Source of the DNA: Candidatus Equimonas enterica | GTDB taxonomy: Bacteria > Bacteroidota > Bacteroidia > Bacteroidales > Bacteroidaceae | Direction of reading: 5' to 3' | NCBI GenBank assembly: GCA_018066225.1 | Contig: JAGHRU010000209.1 | Span: 1-8,487, forward strand | DNA length: 8,487 bases | Part shown: positions 5,892 through 8,487 of the stretch, piece by piece | Layout: every line of letters starts with the position of its first letter | Position numbering within the stretch: position 1 is the stretch's first letter | Position numbers and translations under genes: made by a program | The notes under the pieces: model-generated | Database searches by the model: none | What the model was told of the DNA's origin: nothing | The model's input: only the letters and a program-made list of their open reading frames with translations

Positions 5892-8247
5892 ACTAATCTT
5901 GCTCTGCGGCTTGCTACTTACGCTATGTGGTAGCCCCGCGAGTGGCTATGCACAAAAAGTGCTCACGCATGCCGACAGCATCGCTGCCTTGCAGCGTCTC
6001 GACAGCCTCGTCAATGACTGGCAGGAGCGCGAACTCGACGAAGCCGTCGTCAAGGCACATCGTTCGCGTATCAAGGCCGAGATAGACAAGGTGTCCTACC
6101 TCATGGAGGAAGACCCCGACGCCAAGACCAACACCATGCTCGAGATGCTGCGCAAAGTGCCTATGGTGACGGTAGATGGCAACGACGATATTAAGGTCAA
6201 TGGCTCTTCCTCATTCAAAATCTATGTCAATGGCAAGCCCAACGCGATGCTCAGTGCCAATGCCAAGCAAATCCTCAAAGTCTTTCCCGCCAACTACGTC
6301 AAGCGCGTAGAGGTCATTACAGACCCGGGAGCGAAATACGACGCTGAGGGCGTGTCGGGTATCCTCAACTTCATCGTGGCCGACCAGACCTCCACAGCGG
6401 GCTGGACGCTGACGCCGCGCATCGACGTGGGCAACCAGTACTCGGGAGGTAGCCTCTTCGCCATGGCGCAGGTAGGCAAGTTGGCCATCTCGGCCAATTA
6501 CGGTGCCACCTATTTCGACCAAAGCGATGTCGATGTGCACACGGAGAATACCTATCGCACCGACAACGTGCGCCACCTACTCGTGGGCGATGCCAATACC
6601 AGCCCTTATGGCTTCTTCCAGCACGGTAGTCTCGATGCGAGTTACGAGTTCTCGCCACGCGACCTGCTCAGCGTCAGTGCAGGTGTGTTTGGCCACAATG
6701 CCAAGACCAATGTCAATGCGCTGACACGGATGTACGACATCGCTGGCAACACCATCTATGGCTATCGCGACTACATGGGCGTGAAAGTGAAGAACATGAG
6801 CTACAACTTCGGCGCAGACTACCAGCATACTTTCCTCAAAGCCGGCAGAGAGGCCAGCGAACTGGGCAACCCGACGCTCACCTTCTCCTACCGCCTTGAC
6901 TACACGCCGTCGTATGATCGGCGTCAGCAGAACTTCTACGACATCGAGGGCGACATCGAGCAAATCCGCCTCTTCAATGGCGGTCAAGGCCTGATGGACC
7001 TGGACAACCGTCCCGACCGCAAGAGCAAGGAGCACACCTTGCAGGCCGACTATCTGCTGCCCCTTGATAAGCACCACACCTTTGCCACTGGCCTTAAATA
7101 CATCCGCCGTATCAATGAGAGTGAGGACGAAGAGAAGTTGCGTCCCGTGGGCGGTGAAGGCGAGTTTATCCTCAATCCCGACAACTCGGTGCACTATCGT
7201 CACACCAACGACATCAAGGCACTCTATGGCGAATATACCTATAAACTTAATGCCTTCACGACGCGCGCTGGCTTGCGCTACGAACATTCCCACGTCGGCG
7301 TTTCCTATCCCGATGGTTCGCAACCGTCTTACAGCAAGAACTTCTCCGACCTTGTCCCCAGCCTCTCCGTGGCCTACAACATCTCGGCCTTGCAGATGCT
7401 GAAACTCAGCTACGCCATGCGCATCGGTCGTCCCGACATCTCCTATCTCGCCCCTTATGTCAATCACGAAAGTCCCCATAGCATCACTTACGGCAATCCG
7501 ACGCTCGAGAGTGAACGGGCGCACAACATCGAGGCGACGTACAGTTATTTCAACACGAAGTTTAGCGTGAGTGCCACAGTGGGTTACAGCGCAGAAAACA
7601 ACGGACTGACGGATTATTTCTTCCTCGACGAGGCCAACCTCCTGCACAAGACCTACCAGAACTTCAAGCACAGTCGCCGACTGAGCTTCAATATGTTCGT
7701 CAATTGGAGCATCTTCTCCACCACGCAACTGACGCTCAGTTGCAACGGCGGCTACGACGATATGCGCGTTGATGCCATACAGGCACGCCAGCATGGCTGG
7801 CAGGGTATGGGCTTCCTCAACATCCGTCAGGAGTTGCCGTGGAAACTCAAACTCAGTGCCTACGGCGGCTATGGTAAGATGGGCGTGCAGTTGCAGGGCA
7901 CAGGCTCTACGTACTACTTCTCGGGCTTGTCGCTCACGCGTGCCTTCTTGAAGGAAGACCGCCTCGATGTGAGCCTCTCTGTCGGCAACTTCATCAAGCC
8001 GGTCAGCCACTACAAGATGACAGAGGAGGCACCCACCTACTTCTCTTCTACCAATACGCGCATAAACAACATGCATTTCAGCATCGGCATCAGTTGGCGT
8101 TTCGGCAAATTGCAGTCGTCGGTCAAGAAAGCCTCGCGCACCATCAGCAATGACGATGTCGAGTCTTCGGGCAGCAGCAGCGTCGGTGGCGCAGGCGGCG
8201 TCGGCGGTGGTGTCGGCGGCGGCCAGATGGGTGGCATGCAGCAGTAA
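5878..8247 (+). CDS. TonB-receptor-like outer-membrane beta-barrel protein
   Basis: A 789-residue exported protein. Residues 1-25 are a signal peptide, with likely cleavage after GYA-25; the cysteines at 10 and 17 do not form a good lipobox. LDEAVVKA at 53-60 resembles the TonB box of Bacteroidota receptors. Residues about 60-168 form a plug-like domain (VDGNDDIKVNG, IYVNGKPN, VKRVEVITDPGAKYDAEGVSGILNFIV). From about 175 to 743 the aromatic-rich alternating pattern suits a large beta-barrel of the outer-membrane beta-barrel family common in this phylum. The last strand is near MHFSIGISWRFG (732-743). Two oddities stand out: the N-terminal carboxypeptidase-regulatory-like domain often found in this family is missing, and a 46-residue tail ending in a Ser/Gly-rich run (762-789) follows the barrel. 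The ATG lies inside the end of the GntR gene (14-base overlap). It probably imports or senses a ligand that cannot be named. Confidence 0.88.
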   Translation: MKHCKLILLCGLLLTLCGSPASGYAQKVLTHADSIAALQRLDSLVNDWQERELDEAVVKAHRSRIKAEIDKVSYLMEEDPDAKTNTMLEMLRKVPMVTVDGNDDIKVNGSSSFKIYVNGKPNAMLSANAKQILKVFPANYVKRVEVITDPGAKYDAEGVSGILNFIVADQTSTAGWTLTPRIDVGNQYSGGSLFAMAQVGKLAISANYGATYFDQSDVDVHTENTYRTDNVRHLLVGDANTSPYGFFQHGSLDASYEFSPRDLLSVSAGVFGHNAKTNVNALTRMYDIAGNTIYGYRDYMGVKVKNMSYNFGADYQHTFLKAGREASELGNPTLTFSYRLDYTPSYDRRQQNFYDIEGDIEQIRLFNGGQGLMDLDNRPDRKSKEHTLQADYLLPLDKHHTFATGLKYIRRINESEDEEKLRPVGGEGEFILNPDNSVHYRHTNDIKALYGEYTYKLNAFTTRAGLRYEHSHVGVSYPDGSQPSYSKNFSDLVPSLSVAYNISALQMLKLSYAMRIGRPDISYLAPYVNHESPHSITYGNPTLESERAHNIEATYSYFNTKFSVSATVGYSAENNGLTDYFFLDEANLLHKTYQNFKHSRRLSFNMFVNWSIFSTTQLTLSCNGGYDDMRVDAIQARQHGWQGMGFLNIRQELPWKLKLSAYGGYGKMGVQLQGTGSTYYFSGLSLTRAFLKEDRLDVSLSVGNFIKPVSHYKMTEEAPTYFSSTNTRINNMHFSIGISWRFGKLQSSVKKASRTISNDDVESSGSSSVGGAGGVGGGVGGGQMGGMQQ

Positions 8248-8282
8248 GCCGTAAATCTTTTAACTATCCCTTATATCCGTAG

Positions 8283-8317
8283 AGGCGCACTCCAAGCATG
8301 GGGTGCGCCTTTCGTTG
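8283..8317 (+). terminator. Intrinsic terminator of the five-gene operon
   Basis: AGGCGCACTCC at 8283-8293 pairs with GGGGTGCGCCT at 8300-8310 around a six-base loop (aagcat). This gives 11 pairs, one of them G-U. It is followed by TTCGTTG, a modest U-rich tail. It lies 36 bases after the stop of the outer-membrane protein gene, as expected for the operon's end. Confidence 0.75.
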
Positions 8318-8322
8318 TGGCC

Positions 8323-8367
8323 GCAAAAACAATCTGCCCAGATAGGAAAAACTATCTGGGCAGATTG
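8323..8367 (-). terminator. Strong intrinsic terminator for the convergent minus-strand gene
   Basis: CAATCTGCCCAGATAG at 8330-8345 and its exact complement at 8352-8367 form a 16-bp stem with a six-base loop. Read on the minus strand, the loop is TTTTTC and the stem is followed directly by TTTTTG (8329-8324), a proper U-tract. On the plus strand no U-tract follows, so it acts in the minus direction. It serves the gene ending at 8428. The stem is made from an inverted and a direct unit of the 22-bp repeat at 8327-8414. Confidence 0.8.
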
Positions 8368-8414
8368 GTCGCACGGCTTGGGCAGACCGTTTCGCGCGTC
8401 TGCCCAGAGCCGAA
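8327..8414. repeat. Second four-unit 22-bp repeat array, GGGCAGA core
   Basis: Four GGGCAGA cores occur: inverted at 8333-8339, direct at 8358-8364, direct at 8380-8386, inverted at 8399-8405. With 22-base units they tile 8327-8414 without gaps. The first three cores have the same spacing as those at 1603, 1628 and 1650: 18 bases between the inverted pair, then a 22-base period. The unit at 8371-8392 (GCACGGCTTGGGCAGA at its start) matches the inverted unit at 1597-1618 in 18 of 22 positions. The last two units form a second hairpin: 8374-8387 with 8398-8412, 14 pairs with one bulged base. Confidence 0.75.
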
Positions 8415-8427
8415 AAAGGGGGTGATA

Positions 8428-8487
8428 TTAGAAACTAAACAACGACTTCAGCAAGTAGCAAATGGGTAGGAAGATGATGGGCAGGAA
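8428..8487 (-). CDS. 3' end of a convergent gene, hydrophobic C-terminus (partial)
   Basis: On the minus strand the frame entering at 8487 reads FLPIIFLPICYLLKSLFSF and stops with TAA at 8430-8428. The run of aliphatic and aromatic residues looks like a C-terminal membrane helix with a short basic end (LLKS). A strong minus-strand terminator lies 61 bases downstream of the stop (stem beginning at 8367), which supports a real gene end here. Nineteen residues are too few to name a family. Confidence 0.55.
   Translation of the reverse strand, partial: FLPIIFLPICYLLKSLFSF

Noticed and set aside
5878..5931. A lipoprotein signal in the outer-membrane protein
   Set aside because: Cys10 and Cys17 are not preceded by a proper lipobox (Leu at -1 in both), and a standard cleavage site follows at GYA-25.
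6577..8076. A 499-codon open frame antisense to the outer-membrane protein gene
   Set aside because: It mirrors the GC-rich codon pattern of the real gene, shows no recognisable domain, and lies entirely inside a well-supported gene.

Overview
The window looks like a chromosomal segment of a GC-rich member of the Bacteroidota, most likely Bacteroidales. The evidence is two matches to the Bacteroides-type -7 promoter element (TAnnTTTG), the absence of Shine-Dalgarno sequences before the starts, and a TonB-receptor-like outer-membrane protein of a type common in this phylum. The genus cannot be fixed from the sequence alone; the high GC hints at a GC-rich Prevotellaceae-like or Alistipes-like lineage.

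Layout. Bases 1-51 (minus) hold the first 17 codons of a gene whose product starts with a signal-peptide-like segment. Bases 122-1390 (minus) encode a 422-residue fusion of a GNAT acetyltransferase and a B3/B4 (PheRS-beta-like) domain, with its own promoter at about 1416-1447. Bases 1391-2019 are a 629-base divergent intergenic region. It holds a four-unit array of 22-bp repeats, a 21-bp palindrome, a short stem with a GAAA loop, and a strong promoter for the plus-strand operon.

Bases 2020-8247 (plus) are a compact five-gene operon: ABC ATPase, SppA-type (S49) membrane protease, six-helix ABC permease, short YtrA-like GntR regulator, and TonB-receptor-like outer-membrane beta-barrel protein. 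The gaps are 32 and 4 bases, followed by overlaps of 4 and 14 bases, so the last three genes are probably translationally coupled. I see one upstream promoter, and a hairpin terminator at 8283-8317. Bases 8428-8487 (minus) are the last 19 codons of a convergent gene, with its own strong terminator inside a second 22-bp-repeat array.

Inferred working model: the GntR protein autoregulates an envelope module made of an inner-membrane ABC pump or sensor, a membrane-bound protease and an outer-membrane protein. This resembles the Ytr-type GntR/ABC systems of Gram-positive bacteria, extended to two membranes. The substrate is unknown.

The most unusual points are sppA sitting between an ABC ATPase and its permease, the GNAT-B3/B4 fusion, and the two 88-bp intergenic repeat arrays about 6.7 kb apart. 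The arrays share a GGGCAGA core, a 22-base period and the same 18-base spacing between inverted cores.
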